Shown: in pieces, positions 24,811-33,860 of the stretch
Position numbering within the stretch: position 1 is the stretch's first letter
How the letters are laid out: each line of letters opens with the position of its first letter
DNA from: Faeciplasma sp048393055
GTDB lineage: Bacteria; Bacillota; Clostridia; Oscillospirales; Ruminococcaceae
Direction: 5' to 3'
Length of the DNA stretch: 64,000 nt
NCBI GenBank assembly: GCA_048393055.1
Contig: DBFJJS010000006.1
Span: forward strand, 52,602 to 116,601
Notes under the pieces: model-generated
What the model was told of the DNA's origin: nothing
Seen by the model: the letters and a program-made list of their open reading frames with translations, nothing else
Databases searched by the model: none
Position numbers and translations under genes: made by a program

Positions 24811-27339
24811 ATGCCGCAAAAATCAGCTGCTAAAAGGAGCAAAGCCAGCTCTGCGTCAAAAAGCCGTTCAAAGACAGTGAGCGAGGCGAAGAGGCTGCAC
24901 AGCAACAGAATGTGGTCTACCGTTTTGTTTGTGCTGGGAATATTTTTGATTTTCCTGACATGGCTTAAGGGAGAAGCGCTTTGGAACGGTATGCAGGGCA
25001 TACTTTGGGGGCTTTTCGGCGTTTCAGCCGCGCTTTTGGCTCCGGTAGTAATATACGTTGCGATAATGCTTGCAATGGACAGGTCGAAAAGTGCGGTCAT
25101 TTCAAAGCTTATCCAGGGATTTGTGCTTATCATGCTTGTAAGCCCGCTCTTTGAGCTTATATACAGCTTCCGCTCGGACGCCGACGCTTTTTCCGGCGAG
25201 AGCTTTAACACCGTAATAACAACGCTTTATAATAACGGCTCGCAGCTTAGACAGGGCGGCGGCGCTTTGAGTATCTTCCTCGGCGGTGCGCTTTCGGCTC
25301 TGTGCGGAGATGTGTGTGCGTTTATTATAATCATACTGCTTATAATTTTATTTGTAATGCTTTTGACAAACGTAACGCCTGTGGATATTTGGAACGGTAT
25401 TGCCAGGGCTACAAGACGTATACGGGAGTCGATAGACGAGAGCAGCGAGGAAGCCGCCATAAAAAGGCTTGAAAAAGAGGAACAGGCTAAGCTCCTTGCA
25501 GATAAGGAAGCCGAAAAGAAGAAGGATATGCGCATAGACGTTGCGAAGTTTATAAGCGACGATATACCGCCTCATGCCGGCGAAAACACGCCTGACGAGG
25601 GCAGGAAGCCGGAGCGCAAAAAGCGCCGCAAGGAGATGATGCCTGCCGACTTTATCCTGCCGGACGAGCCTGCAGCCGGCACTTCCGATGCGGAAATTCC
25701 GCAGGAGTCTCAGCCTAGGGCTGATTCCGGCAATACCGCCTCTGCCTCTGAGGAAAAGACAATTGAGTCGGATACGGTTAATCCTATATATGTAGACAAG
25801 GACGGTCAGACCACTTTAATTGAAATGGAGGACGCGTCTGTTTCCGATTATGCGTCTCCGCCGATAGACCTTTTGAATACTCCGCAGCATGTTGTGTCGG
25901 ACGACGATACGAGGATGGAAGCGGATAAAAATGCCGAGACTCTTGTCGAGACGCTTAAAAGCTTCGGCGTTTCAACGAGGATAGTCGGCATTCATCGCGG
26001 ACCGTCCGTAACGCGCTATGAGCTTCAGCCTGCCGCGGGAGTAAAGGTGAGCAAGATAACAAGCCTTTCTGACGATATAGCCCTTAACCTTGCCGCAAAC
26101 GGTGTGAGGATTGAAGCGCCTATCCCGGGAAAGGCGGCGGTAGGAATAGAGCTTGCCAACAAGGTAAGGGAAACCGTGTGCATAAGGGAGCTTATCGACA
26201 GCAGCGAGTTTAAAAACGCCGGCGGAAAGCTGTGCTTCCCCGTAGGAAAGGACATAGAGGGCAAAATAGTGATAGGGGACATTTCAAAAATGCCTCATAT
26301 CCTTATTGCAGGCACCACCGGTTCAGGCAAGTCGGTCTTTACTAACTCAATAATCATGAGCATACTTTATAACGCGTCTCCGGACGAGGTAAAGCTCATA
26401 CTCATCGATCCGAAGCAGGTAGAATTCCCCGTTTACAACGGCATTCCGCATCTTTTGATACCTGTCGTAACAGAGGCGAAAAAGGCGGCCGGCGCTTTGG
26501 GCTGGGCTGTCACCGAGATGCTCAAGCGCTATAAGCTTTTTGCTGATAACGCGGTAAGGGATTTAAAGGACTACAATAAGCTTGCAAAGAACAACAGCGA
26601 GCTGAGCCCGCTTCCGCAGATAGTGATAATTGTGGACGAGCTTGCTGATTTGATGATGGCCGCTCCCAAGGAGGTGGAGGACTCTATCTGCCGCCTTGCC
26701 CAGCTTGCCAGAGCGGCGGGAATGCACCTTGTAATAGCTACCCAAAGCCCGAGGGTGGACATCGTAACGGGACTTATAAAGGCTAATATCCCGAGCCGCG
26801 TGGCGCTCAAGGTTTCAAATCAGGTGGATTCAAGGGTAATACTCGATGAAGGCGGAGCTGAAAAGCTTTTGGGCTACGGAGACCTTCTTTACAAGCCGGT
26901 AGGTCTGGGAAAGCCGGTCAGAGTGCAGGGAAGCTTTGTCGCTACGGATGAGATTAAAAGAGTCGTGGATTATCTTAAGGCACAGGCGTCGTCGCAGTAC
27001 GATGAGGAGATAGTCACTGAAATAGAAAAGCACATACCGGTTCCGAAGGGGGACAAGCAGCCGGACGCCGGCTCTGAGCAGTCTCACGATGACATGACGG
27101 AGCGCGCTATCGACGCGGTCGTAGAGGCGGGACAGGCGTCCACGTCATACCTGCAGAGAAAGCTTAAGCTTGGCTACGCAAGGGCGGCAAGGATAATGGA
27201 CGAGCTTGAACAAATGGGAATAGTCGGTCCTGCCGACGGCGCTAAGCCGAGAGAAGTAAAGCTTACAAGGGCGCAGCTCCTGGAAAGAAGGGCGTATCTC
27301 GGCTCATCTGAAAACGAAGGGGGCGGCACACAGCAGTGA
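24811..27339 (+). CDS. ftsK: DNA translocase FtsK/SpoIIIE
   Basis: 842 residues. N-terminal membrane part with four hydrophobic segments (about 31-190), a charged linker (about 200-360), then the motor: Walker A AGTTGSGKSV (about 500-508), Walker B VIIVDELADLMM (about 606-617), and a C-terminal winged-helix gamma domain (about 770-825, ASTSYLQRKLKLGYARAARI) that reads KOPS/SRS DNA polarity signals. It pumps chromosomal DNA through the division or sporulation septum. The stop overlaps the next gene's GTG (GTGA). Confidence 0.95.
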   Translation: MPQKSAAKRSKASSASKSRSKTVSEAKRLHSNRMWSTVLFVLGIFLIFLTWLKGEALWNGMQGILWGLFGVSAALLAPVVIYVAIMLAMDRSKSAVISKLIQGFVLIMLVSPLFELIYSFRSDADAFSGESFNTVITTLYNNGSQLRQGGGALSIFLGGALSALCGDVCAFIIIILLIILFVMLLTNVTPVDIWNGIARATRRIRESIDESSEEAAIKRLEKEEQAKLLADKEAEKKKDMRIDVAKFISDDIPPHAGENTPDEGRKPERKKRRKEMMPADFILPDEPAAGTSDAEIPQESQPRADSGNTASASEEKTIESDTVNPIYVDKDGQTTLIEMEDASVSDYASPPIDLLNTPQHVVSDDDTRMEADKNAETLVETLKSFGVSTRIVGIHRGPSVTRYELQPAAGVKVSKITSLSDDIALNLAANGVRIEAPIPGKAAVGIELANKVRETVCIRELIDSSEFKNAGGKLCFPVGKDIEGKIVIGDISKMPHILIAGTTGSGKSVFTNSIIMSILYNASPDEVKLILIDPKQVEFPVYNGIPHLLIPVVTEAKKAAGALGWAVTEMLKRYKLFADNAVRDLKDYNKLAKNNSELSPLPQIVIIVDELADLMMAAPKEVEDSICRLAQLARAAGMHLVIATQSPRVDIVTGLIKANIPSRVALKVSNQVDSRVILDEGGAEKLLGYGDLLYKPVGLGKPVRVQGSFVATDEIKRVVDYLKAQASSQYDEEIVTEIEKHIPVPKGDKQPDAGSEQSHDDMTERAIDAVVEAGQASTSYLQRKLKLGYARAARIMDELEQMGIVGPADGAKPREVKLTRAQLLERRAYLGSSENEGGGTQQ

Positions 27340-29270
27340 ACGGATTTTTGCCTGTTACGCGAAAGGATATGGAGGAAAGGGGCATAGCGCAGCTCGATTT
27401 TGTATATATACTCGGAGACGCATATGTAGACCACCCGAGCTTCGGCGCGGCAATCATTTCAAGAGTGCTTGAGCACAACGGCTTCACTGTAGGCATAATA
27501 GCTCAGCCTGATTGGCATAATGACGGCGATTTTACGCGGCTGGGAAAACCAAGGCTTGGGTTTTTGGTATCCGCCGGGAACATAGATTCAATGGTCGCGC
27601 ATTACAGCGTGGCGAAAAAAAGAAGAAGCTTTGACGCATATTCCCCGGGAAATGCAGCGGGAAAGCGTCCCGACAGAGCGGTAACGGTGTACTCAAGGGC
27701 GCTCAGACGCATTTATCCCGACGTTCCGATACTGATAGGCGGGCTTGAGGCGTCGCTCAGGCGCTTTGCCCACTATGACTACTGGGCGGACGAGGTAAAG
27801 CCGTCGGTGCTTGTGGATTCCGGCGCGGACATACTGATGTTCGGCATGGGCGAAAACTGTGTTGTGGAGCTGGCAAGCAGGTTAAGAGACGGCGAGGATG
27901 TGCACACTATCAGGAACGTAAGGGGAACATGCTACCTTTGCCCCACTCAGGAAACTCCCTACGGCGGAGTGGAGTGCCCATCGTATGAAATGGTCAAAAG
28001 CAGTAAGGAATCATATGCCAAGGCTTGCAGAATCCAATACGACCAGCAGGACGAGGTGTACGGAAAAATTGTTTTGCAGCGGCACGGGAACATGATGCTC
28101 GTGCAAAATCCTCCTCCGTACGCTCTTACGACCGAGGAGCTTGACGCGGTTTACGCCCTTCCTTATATGAGAACATATCATCCGATGTACGAGAGCGAGG
28201 GCGGGGTGCCGTCGATACTTGAGGTCAAATTCTCGATAACGCACAACAGGGGCTGCTTCGGCTTCTGCAATTTCTGCTCGATTGCTTTGCATCAGGGCAG
28301 AAAAATATCCGTCAGAAGCGAGGAGTCTATTCTTGAAGAAGCACGTCTTTTGACAAAGCTCCCCGATTTCAAGGGGTATATACACGACGTCGGAGGGCCG
28401 ACAGCAAATTTCAGGCGCACATCCTGCGATATGCAGCTTGAGCACGGGCTCTGCAAGGGCAGGAAGTGCCTGGCTCCAAAGCCGTGCCCGAATCTTGTCG
28501 TCGATCACACCGAGTACATAGAAATACTCAGGAAGCTCAGGGCGATAGACGGCGTTAAAAAGGTGTTCATCCGCTCGGGAATAAGATACGATTACCTTAT
28601 GGAGGATAAAAACGACGATTTTATAAACGAGCTGATAAAATACCATGTCAGCGGGCAGCTCAAGGTTGCTCCCGAGCATTGCTCCGCGCAGGTGCTTGAC
28701 AAAATGGGCAAGCCACACATAGAGGCGTATAAAAAGTTTCAGAAGAAGTTTTATGAAATAAACAAAAAAATCGGAAAGGAGCAGTATCTTGTGCCTTATC
28801 TTATGTCCTCCCATCCTGGGAGCACGCTTAAGGACGCTGTGGAGCTTGCTCTTTTCCTGAAGGAAAACGGCATTCATCCTGAGCAGGTGCAGGACTTTTA
28901 TCCCACGCCCGGAACTATTTCCACATGCATGTTTTACACCGGTCTCGACCCGTATACGCTTGAGCCTGTGTATGTCGCAAAAAAGCCCGAAGATAAGGCG
29001 ATGCAGCGCGTGCTTTTGCAGTATTTCATGCCTAAAAATCAGCGCAGGGTGATCCAGGCGCTTGAAAAAGCGGGAAGGACAGACCTTATCGGATACGGAA
29101 AAGAGTGCCTTGTGAGACCGGACTCGGAGTACATAAAAAAGCAGCAGGAAGGCAGGAGCAGGCAGGCTTCGGCGCGCTTAGGCGCGGGCGGCGCGCAGGA
29201 AAGAGTCAAAAACGGAGGTAAGCATGGCGGCGGCAAAACGGTCAACATTCACAAAAAGAAAACGCGCTAA
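27336..29270 (+). CDS. ygiQ: YgiQ-family radical SAM protein
   Basis: 644 residues, GTG start overlapping the ftsK stop. Domains: UPF0313 N-terminal part (NGFLPVTRKDMEERG, then GDAYVDHPSFGAAIISRVLE), a radical SAM core with the CFGFCNFCS cluster motif (about 307-315) and a C-terminal region (about 580-644) rich in Lys, Arg and Gln. YgiQ proteins are widespread but the substrate is not established. Confidence 0.9.
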   Translation: MNGFLPVTRKDMEERGIAQLDFVYILGDAYVDHPSFGAAIISRVLEHNGFTVGIIAQPDWHNDGDFTRLGKPRLGFLVSAGNIDSMVAHYSVAKKRRSFDAYSPGNAAGKRPDRAVTVYSRALRRIYPDVPILIGGLEASLRRFAHYDYWADEVKPSVLVDSGADILMFGMGENCVVELASRLRDGEDVHTIRNVRGTCYLCPTQETPYGGVECPSYEMVKSSKESYAKACRIQYDQQDEVYGKIVLQRHGNMMLVQNPPPYALTTEELDAVYALPYMRTYHPMYESEGGVPSILEVKFSITHNRGCFGFCNFCSIALHQGRKISVRSEESILEEARLLTKLPDFKGYIHDVGGPTANFRRTSCDMQLEHGLCKGRKCLAPKPCPNLVVDHTEYIEILRKLRAIDGVKKVFIRSGIRYDYLMEDKNDDFINELIKYHVSGQLKVAPEHCSAQVLDKMGKPHIEAYKKFQKKFYEINKKIGKEQYLVPYLMSSHPGSTLKDAVELALFLKENGIHPEQVQDFYPTPGTISTCMFYTGLDPYTLEPVYVAKKPEDKAMQRVLLQYFMPKNQRRVIQALEKAGRTDLIGYGKECLVRPDSEYIKKQQEGRSRQASARLGAGGAQERVKNGGKHGGGKTVNIHKKKTR

Positions 29271-30162
29271 GCTGTCCGGGGGTGCGAACCTTCTCATAGC
29301 GATTATTGCAGTAATAGCTGCGGCAGCGGCGCTTTACTGGTTTGACATTGATTTGAGCGGCGTTAAGACCTCGTCTGACGGCGGCGAGCCCGTAGACGGT
29401 ACCGCCTACGTTCACTTTATCGACGTAGGCCAGGGCGACAGCGAGCTTTTGATTGCGGACGACGGAACTACCATGCTGATAGACGCGGGCGAGCCGGAAT
29501 ACGGCGCGGTTGTCGCGGGGTATATCAAGGATCTGGGGATAACGCGGCTTGATTACGTAATCGGCACGCATCCTCACTCCGATCATATCGGCGGTCTTAA
29601 GGACGTTATAGCTTCAGACCTCGAAATAGGCAGGGTGATAACGCCGAAAGTCCCGGAGGAATATACTCCTACGACAAAAAGCTACGAGGGCTTTATCGAC
29701 GCTGTCGCGGACAAGGGCTGCGAGCTTACAGCCGTAAAGGATGAGAGCTTTTCGTTTGGCAGCGGGACTATCACCGTAATAGGAACGGATTATTCCGGGG
29801 ATAACTATAATAATTATTCTGCGGTAGTCAGATTTGATTTCGGCGACGTCAGCTTTTTGTTTACCGGCGACATTGAAAAGATGATTGAAAAGCAGCTTGT
29901 AGAGGCGCAGGCGCCAATAGATGCGGATGTTTTAAAGGTCGCGCACCACGGCAGCAGCACCTCGTCGTGCTACGATTTTTTGGACGCGGTCACTCCTGAA
30001 TACTGTGTGATCGAATGCGGCGACTCGAGCTATAATCATCCGAACCCGGATACGGTCACAAGGCTGAGGTCATACACCGAAAACATCTACAGGACGGACA
30101 ATCAGGGAACGGTGGTCTTTTCCTGCGATGGAAGCGGCGTTAGTATTACAACACAGAGGTAG
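29224..30162 (+). CDS. ComEC-like metallo-beta-lactamase-fold hydrolase
   Basis: 312 residues; the start overlaps ygiQ by 47 nt and has GGAGG 6 nt before the ATG. A basic N terminus and one membrane segment (about 22-42) anchor it, with the catalytic domain outside or at the membrane face. MBL fold: FIDVGQGDSELL, THPHSDHIGG (HxHxDH), FTGDIE and VAHHGSSTS. This is the hydrolase module of ComEC/Rec2 without the channel. Such proteins may cut nucleic acid or other phosphoesters; the substrate is not known. Confidence 0.85.
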   Translation: MAAAKRSTFTKRKRAKLSGGANLLIAIIAVIAAAAALYWFDIDLSGVKTSSDGGEPVDGTAYVHFIDVGQGDSELLIADDGTTMLIDAGEPEYGAVVAGYIKDLGITRLDYVIGTHPHSDHIGGLKDVIASDLEIGRVITPKVPEEYTPTTKSYEGFIDAVADKGCELTAVKDESFSFGSGTITVIGTDYSGDNYNNYSAVVRFDFGDVSFLFTGDIEKMIEKQLVEAQAPIDADVLKVAHHGSSTSSCYDFLDAVTPEYCVIECGDSSYNHPNPDTVTRLRSYTENIYRTDNQGTVVFSCDGSGVSITTQR

Positions 30163-30168
30163 CTTGAT

Positions 30169-30384
30169 ATGAAGCTTATAATAGACAGATTTGAGGACAG
30201 CTATGCAGTGTGCGAAAAAGAGGATCTCTCGCATGTAAAAATAGAGAGAAGCCTTATTCCGGACGCTGCTTCAGAGGGAAGCGTTATAGTCTACTGCGGC
30301 GGAAGGTATACAGTAGACGAGCGGGAAACTGAAGCGAGGCGAAGGCTTATAAAAGAAAAGCTCGACAGGCTGTTTAAAGACTAA
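30169..30384 (+). CDS. DUF3006 small protein
   Basis: 71 residues, starting MKLIIDRFEDSYAVCEKED and ending with a charged helix. The IDRFE start and the length fit DUF3006, which often follows ComEC-like MBL hydrolases, as it does here (6 nt gap). The function is unknown. Confidence 0.8.
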   Translation: MKLIIDRFEDSYAVCEKEDLSHVKIERSLIPDAASEGSVIVYCGGRYTVDERETEARRRLIKEKLDRLFKD

Positions 30385-30405
30385 ATGTGAACAGGGCGGG
30401 TTAAA

Positions 30406-31284
30406 ATGAGTACGGCAAAGGCAAGGGATATTTTTGAGCTTTTAGAGGAAAAGAAGCTCAAAGCGTCAAAGGGTCACAAAAAAATAGCGGAATATCTTTT
30501 GGAGCACTATGACAAGGCATCTTACATTACGGCGGCAAAGCTGGGCGAGCGCGTAGGGGTGAGCGAATCTACTGTGGTGAGGTTTGCCTCTGAGCTTGGG
30601 TTTGACGGCTATCCGTCGCTGCAAAGGGCGCTGCGCGAGGCCGCGAGGAATAAGCTTACGGCGGTTCAGCGAATAGAGGTGTCGCTTGACAAGCTTCAGG
30701 GAAGCGATGTTTTCACAAAAGTCCTTCAAAATGACATCGATAACATTCGTCAGACGATAGAGGAAACCGCTTCAAGCTCGTTTGAGGCTGCTGTGGACAG
30801 CATAGTTTCCGCAAAAAGCATATATGTCATGGGTATACGCAGCTCTGCCGCTCTGGCTTCTTTTATGGGGTACTATTTCAAGCTGATGATGCCGAACGTC
30901 CAGATAGTCAGGACGGGCAGCAGAAGCGAGCTTTATGAACAGCTTATGCGAATAGGCAGCGGGGATCTGCTGATAGGCATTTCCTTCCCCAGATATTCCA
31001 AACAGACTGTGACCGCTCTTGCATACGCTCATTCAAAGGGCGCGGATTCCATTGCCATTACCGACAGCATGGATTCTCCCGCCGCGCTTAACGCCAAGAA
31101 TGTGCTTTTGGCAAGAAGCGATATGGTTTCCTTCGTGGATTCGCTCGTGGCGCCGCTTAGCCTTATAAACGCTCTTACCGTAGCGGTTTCAATAAGGAAT
31201 TACAGCGAGGTTTCCTCCAGCTTTAAAGCGCTTGAGGAAATATGGGATCAGTACGATGTGTATGAAAAAAACAGCGATGTATGA
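30406..31284 (+). CDS. MurR/RpiR-family transcriptional regulator
   Basis: 292 residues: an N-terminal RpiR HTH (about 1-80, with TAAKLGERVGVSESTVVRFA) and a C-terminal SIS sugar-phosphate-binding domain (about 125-260, SIYVMGIRSSAALASFM and ISFPRYSKQTV). Members respond to phosphosugars and control sugar or amino-sugar genes. No sugar gene is adjacent here, so the target is open. Confidence 0.9.
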   Translation: MSTAKARDIFELLEEKKLKASKGHKKIAEYLLEHYDKASYITAAKLGERVGVSESTVVRFASELGFDGYPSLQRALREAARNKLTAVQRIEVSLDKLQGSDVFTKVLQNDIDNIRQTIEETASSSFEAAVDSIVSAKSIYVMGIRSSAALASFMGYYFKLMMPNVQIVRTGSRSELYEQLMRIGSGDLLIGISFPRYSKQTVTALAYAHSKGADSIAITDSMDSPAALNAKNVLLARSDMVSFVDSLVAPLSLINALTVAVSIRNYSEVSSSFKALEEIWDQYDVYEKNSDV

Positions 31285-32557
31285 TTGCGTTCCAGATGCC
31301 GATGCAATAGTAATAGGCGGAGGGGCTGCGGGAATGTTTGCCGCCTGCAGGCTGTCGCAGCTCGGAGTCAAAGCTATTGTCATAGAGCCAAACCGCAGTC
31401 TTGGCAGAAAGCTCAGGATTACCGGAAAGGGCAGGTGCAACCTTACTAATAATTGTTCCTGCGAGAATGTCATAAAAAACGTGGTGACAAATCCGAGGTT
31501 CTTATACAGCGCTGTGAACGGTTTTTCCCCGGAAGATACCATGGAGTGGTTTGAGCGCGCCGGCGTGCCGCTGAAAACCGAAAGAGGAAACAGGGTGTTC
31601 CCCGTTAGCGACAGGGCGGACGACGTCGCGCACGCCATGGAGCGCATGCTTGACAGGTATGGAGTTAAAATAATAAGGGACAGGGCACTTGAAATTATGG
31701 CTGACGGCGGCGCAGTGTGCGGCGTGAAGTGCGAAAAATGCAGTTATTACGCGCGAAACGTCATATTGGCGACAGGCGGGCTGTCATACCCCAAAACAGG
31801 CTCTACCGGCGACGGCTATAAGATGGCAGGCAGTCTTGGCCACGATATAATCGCTCCAAAGGCTTCGCTTGTGCCGGTTGTTGCAGACGAGAGGTTTGTT
31901 TCGGAGCTTGGCGGGCTGCTTTTAAAAAACGTCACACTGACGCTTTTTGAGAAAGGCAGGAAATCGCACGTATTTTCCGAGCTTGGCGAGGTAGGTTTTT
32001 CCCCGTACGGCATTTTAGGACCTCTTGCGCTGTCTGCCTCAAGCTTTATGAGGGAGGAAAAGCTAAGGGAAAGAGCTTACGTCCTGAACATAGATTTAAA
32101 GCCGGGGCTCAGCCATGAGCAGCTGTATAACAGGATATGCCGCGATTTTAGCGAGACGCCGTCGGCAGCGTTTGAAAAATCACTGACAAGGCTTCTGCCA
32201 TTACAGATTATTCCGACTGTCGTGAAGCTGTCGGATATTTCGCCCAACAAGCCCTGCAATCAGGTGACAAAGGCTGAGCGGGAAGCTTTAGCCGGGCTTC
32301 TTAAGCGGTTTGTGCTTACACCCGTTTGTCTTAGGCCTATAGACGAGGCGATTATAACAAGCGGCGGAGTAAGCGTAAAGCAGATTAATCCTTCAACAAT
32401 GGAATCGAAACTTGTAAAGGGACTTTACTTTGCAGGAGAAATTATAGACGCCGACGCTCTGACGGGCGGCTACAACCTTCAGATAGCGTTTTCTACGGCC
32501 AATGCCGCCGCCGCAGCAATAGCGGCAGATTCAAGTAAGGGAGAAAAGGGTGTATAA
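31262..32557 (+). CDS. HI0933-family flavoprotein (BaiN-like NAD(P)/FAD oxidoreductase)
   Basis: About 431 residues. FAD dinucleotide motif VIGGGAAGMFAACRLSQ, followed by GRKLRITGKGRCNLTNN, a hallmark of the HI0933/BaiN family, ATGGLSYPKTGSTGDGY, and a C-terminal FAGEIIDADALTGGYNLQIA. The reaction is unproven for most members; BaiN was linked to bile-acid 7-dehydroxylation steps. The start is not certain: the ATG at 31262 overlaps the regulator end, with other ATGs at 31256 (different context) and 31277. Confidence 0.88.
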   Translation: MKKTAMYDCVPDADAIVIGGGAAGMFAACRLSQLGVKAIVIEPNRSLGRKLRITGKGRCNLTNNCSCENVIKNVVTNPRFLYSAVNGFSPEDTMEWFERAGVPLKTERGNRVFPVSDRADDVAHAMERMLDRYGVKIIRDRALEIMADGGAVCGVKCEKCSYYARNVILATGGLSYPKTGSTGDGYKMAGSLGHDIIAPKASLVPVVADERFVSELGGLLLKNVTLTLFEKGRKSHVFSELGEVGFSPYGILGPLALSASSFMREEKLRERAYVLNIDLKPGLSHEQLYNRICRDFSETPSAAFEKSLTRLLPLQIIPTVVKLSDISPNKPCNQVTKAEREALAGLLKRFVLTPVCLRPIDEAIITSGGVSVKQINPSTMESKLVKGLYFAGEIIDADALTGGYNLQIAFSTANAAAAAIAADSSKGEKGV

Positions 32558-32558
32558 T

Positions 32559-33860
32559 ATGGTGATAAATTGTGCTATCGACGGTCCGAGCGGGGCGGGA
32601 AAGTCCACTATTGCAAGGGCGGTTGCAAAAAAGCTCGGATATGTGTATGTGGATACGGGCGCGCTTTACCGCACGATAGGTCTTTATGCCTTGCAAAACG
32701 GGCTTGACACCTCCTCGCCTGAGGATATAATTCCGGCGCTTGATAATATCAAGGTGGAACTAAGGTATGTAAACGGAGAGCAGCAGGTGCTTTTAAACGG
32801 CGAAGACGTCGGCGGGCTGATACGCACGAACGAGGTGTCGATGGCGGCGTCAAACGTCTCGGCGGTTCCAAGGGTGCGTGAGTTTTTGCTTGGGCTTCAG
32901 CGCGATATAGCCTCAAGGCACAATATCGTAATGGACGGCAGGGACATAGGAACTGTTATTTTGCCCGATGCAAACGTAAAGATATTTATGACCGCTTCCG
33001 CAGAGGAAAGGGCGAAAAGGCGTTATAAGGAGCTTTTAGAAAGGGGTCAAAGCGTTACTTACGACGAGGTGTTAAGCGATATAAACAGGCGCGATTACAA
33101 TGATTCGCACAGGGAAACCGCCCCTTTGAAGAAGGCTGAGGACGCCGCCGAGATAGATACCTCAGACATGAGCATAGACGAGGCTGTCAAGGCGGTGTGC
33201 GACATTATAGAGGAAAAGCTGAGCGACGACCGTCCGAAAAGAAAAACGCTTTCAAAGCCGAGGCTGTTTTTTTACGGCATAGTGCGCCTTGGAGTAAGGG
33301 CGTTTTTAAGGATAATCTATTCCTTAAAATACGAGGGACAGGAAAACATTCCTGAAAGCGGGTCGTATATCGTCGCGTCGAACCATCTGACCTGGGCAGA
33401 CCCGGTGTTTGTAAACGCCGGAATTAAAAATATTTCCGCTTACATGGCTAAGGAAAGTATTTTTAAGCACCCCGCCGCCGTGCTGCTTAAGCCTCTTCAC
33501 GCCTTCCCGATAAAGAGGGATCAAAGCGACAGGGAGGCGCTCAGTACCGCCATCAGATATCTTGACAACGGCTATAACCTGACTATTTTTCCCGAGGGCA
33601 CAAGATCAAAGGACGGCAGGCTTGGCAAGGGCAAGAGCGGCGTGGCTTTTATAAGCCACTTTGCTAAGGCTGACGTTCTGCCTGTAGGCATAACAATTAA
33701 AAAGCGCCCTCATCGCCGCACAAGCGTGACGGTAAGGTATGGCAAAATCATTCCGTATACCGAGCTTGCAGTAGGTCATATGTCTGCATCTGAGCTCAGG
33801 CGCGCCAGGGACAGGGTTATGGGCAGTATAGGGGAGCTTATCGACTATGAGCAGAGCTGA
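32559..33860 (+). CDS. cmk-plsC: Fused cytidylate kinase - PlsC acyltransferase
   Basis: 433 residues from the ATG at 32559 behind GGGAGAAAAGG. Residues 1 to about 220 are Cmk (CMP/dCMP phosphorylation): IDGPSGAGKST, VDTGALYRTIG, MDGRDIGTVILPDA. Residues about 228-433 are a 1-acylglycerol-3-phosphate acyltransferase: NHLTWAD (HX4D) and FPEGTRSKDG. In many Clostridia cmk and plsC are neighbours or fused, followed by ispH and S1 as here. The link between nucleotide and lipid synthesis (CTP is needed for CDP-diacylglycerol) is inference. Confidence 0.93.
   Translation: MVINCAIDGPSGAGKSTIARAVAKKLGYVYVDTGALYRTIGLYALQNGLDTSSPEDIIPALDNIKVELRYVNGEQQVLLNGEDVGGLIRTNEVSMAASNVSAVPRVREFLLGLQRDIASRHNIVMDGRDIGTVILPDANVKIFMTASAEERAKRRYKELLERGQSVTYDEVLSDINRRDYNDSHRETAPLKKAEDAAEIDTSDMSIDEAVKAVCDIIEEKLSDDRPKRKTLSKPRLFFYGIVRLGVRAFLRIIYSLKYEGQENIPESGSYIVASNHLTWADPVFVNAGIKNISAYMAKESIFKHPAAVLLKPLHAFPIKRDQSDREALSTAIRYLDNGYNLTIFPEGTRSKDGRLGKGKSGVAFISHFAKADVLPVGITIKKRPHRRTSVTVRYGKIIPYTELAVGHMSASELRRARDRVMGSIGELIDYEQS

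Noticed and set aside
28011..28877. Minus-strand frame opposite ygiQ
   Set aside because: Antisense to the radical SAM gene; no start context and no domain pattern.
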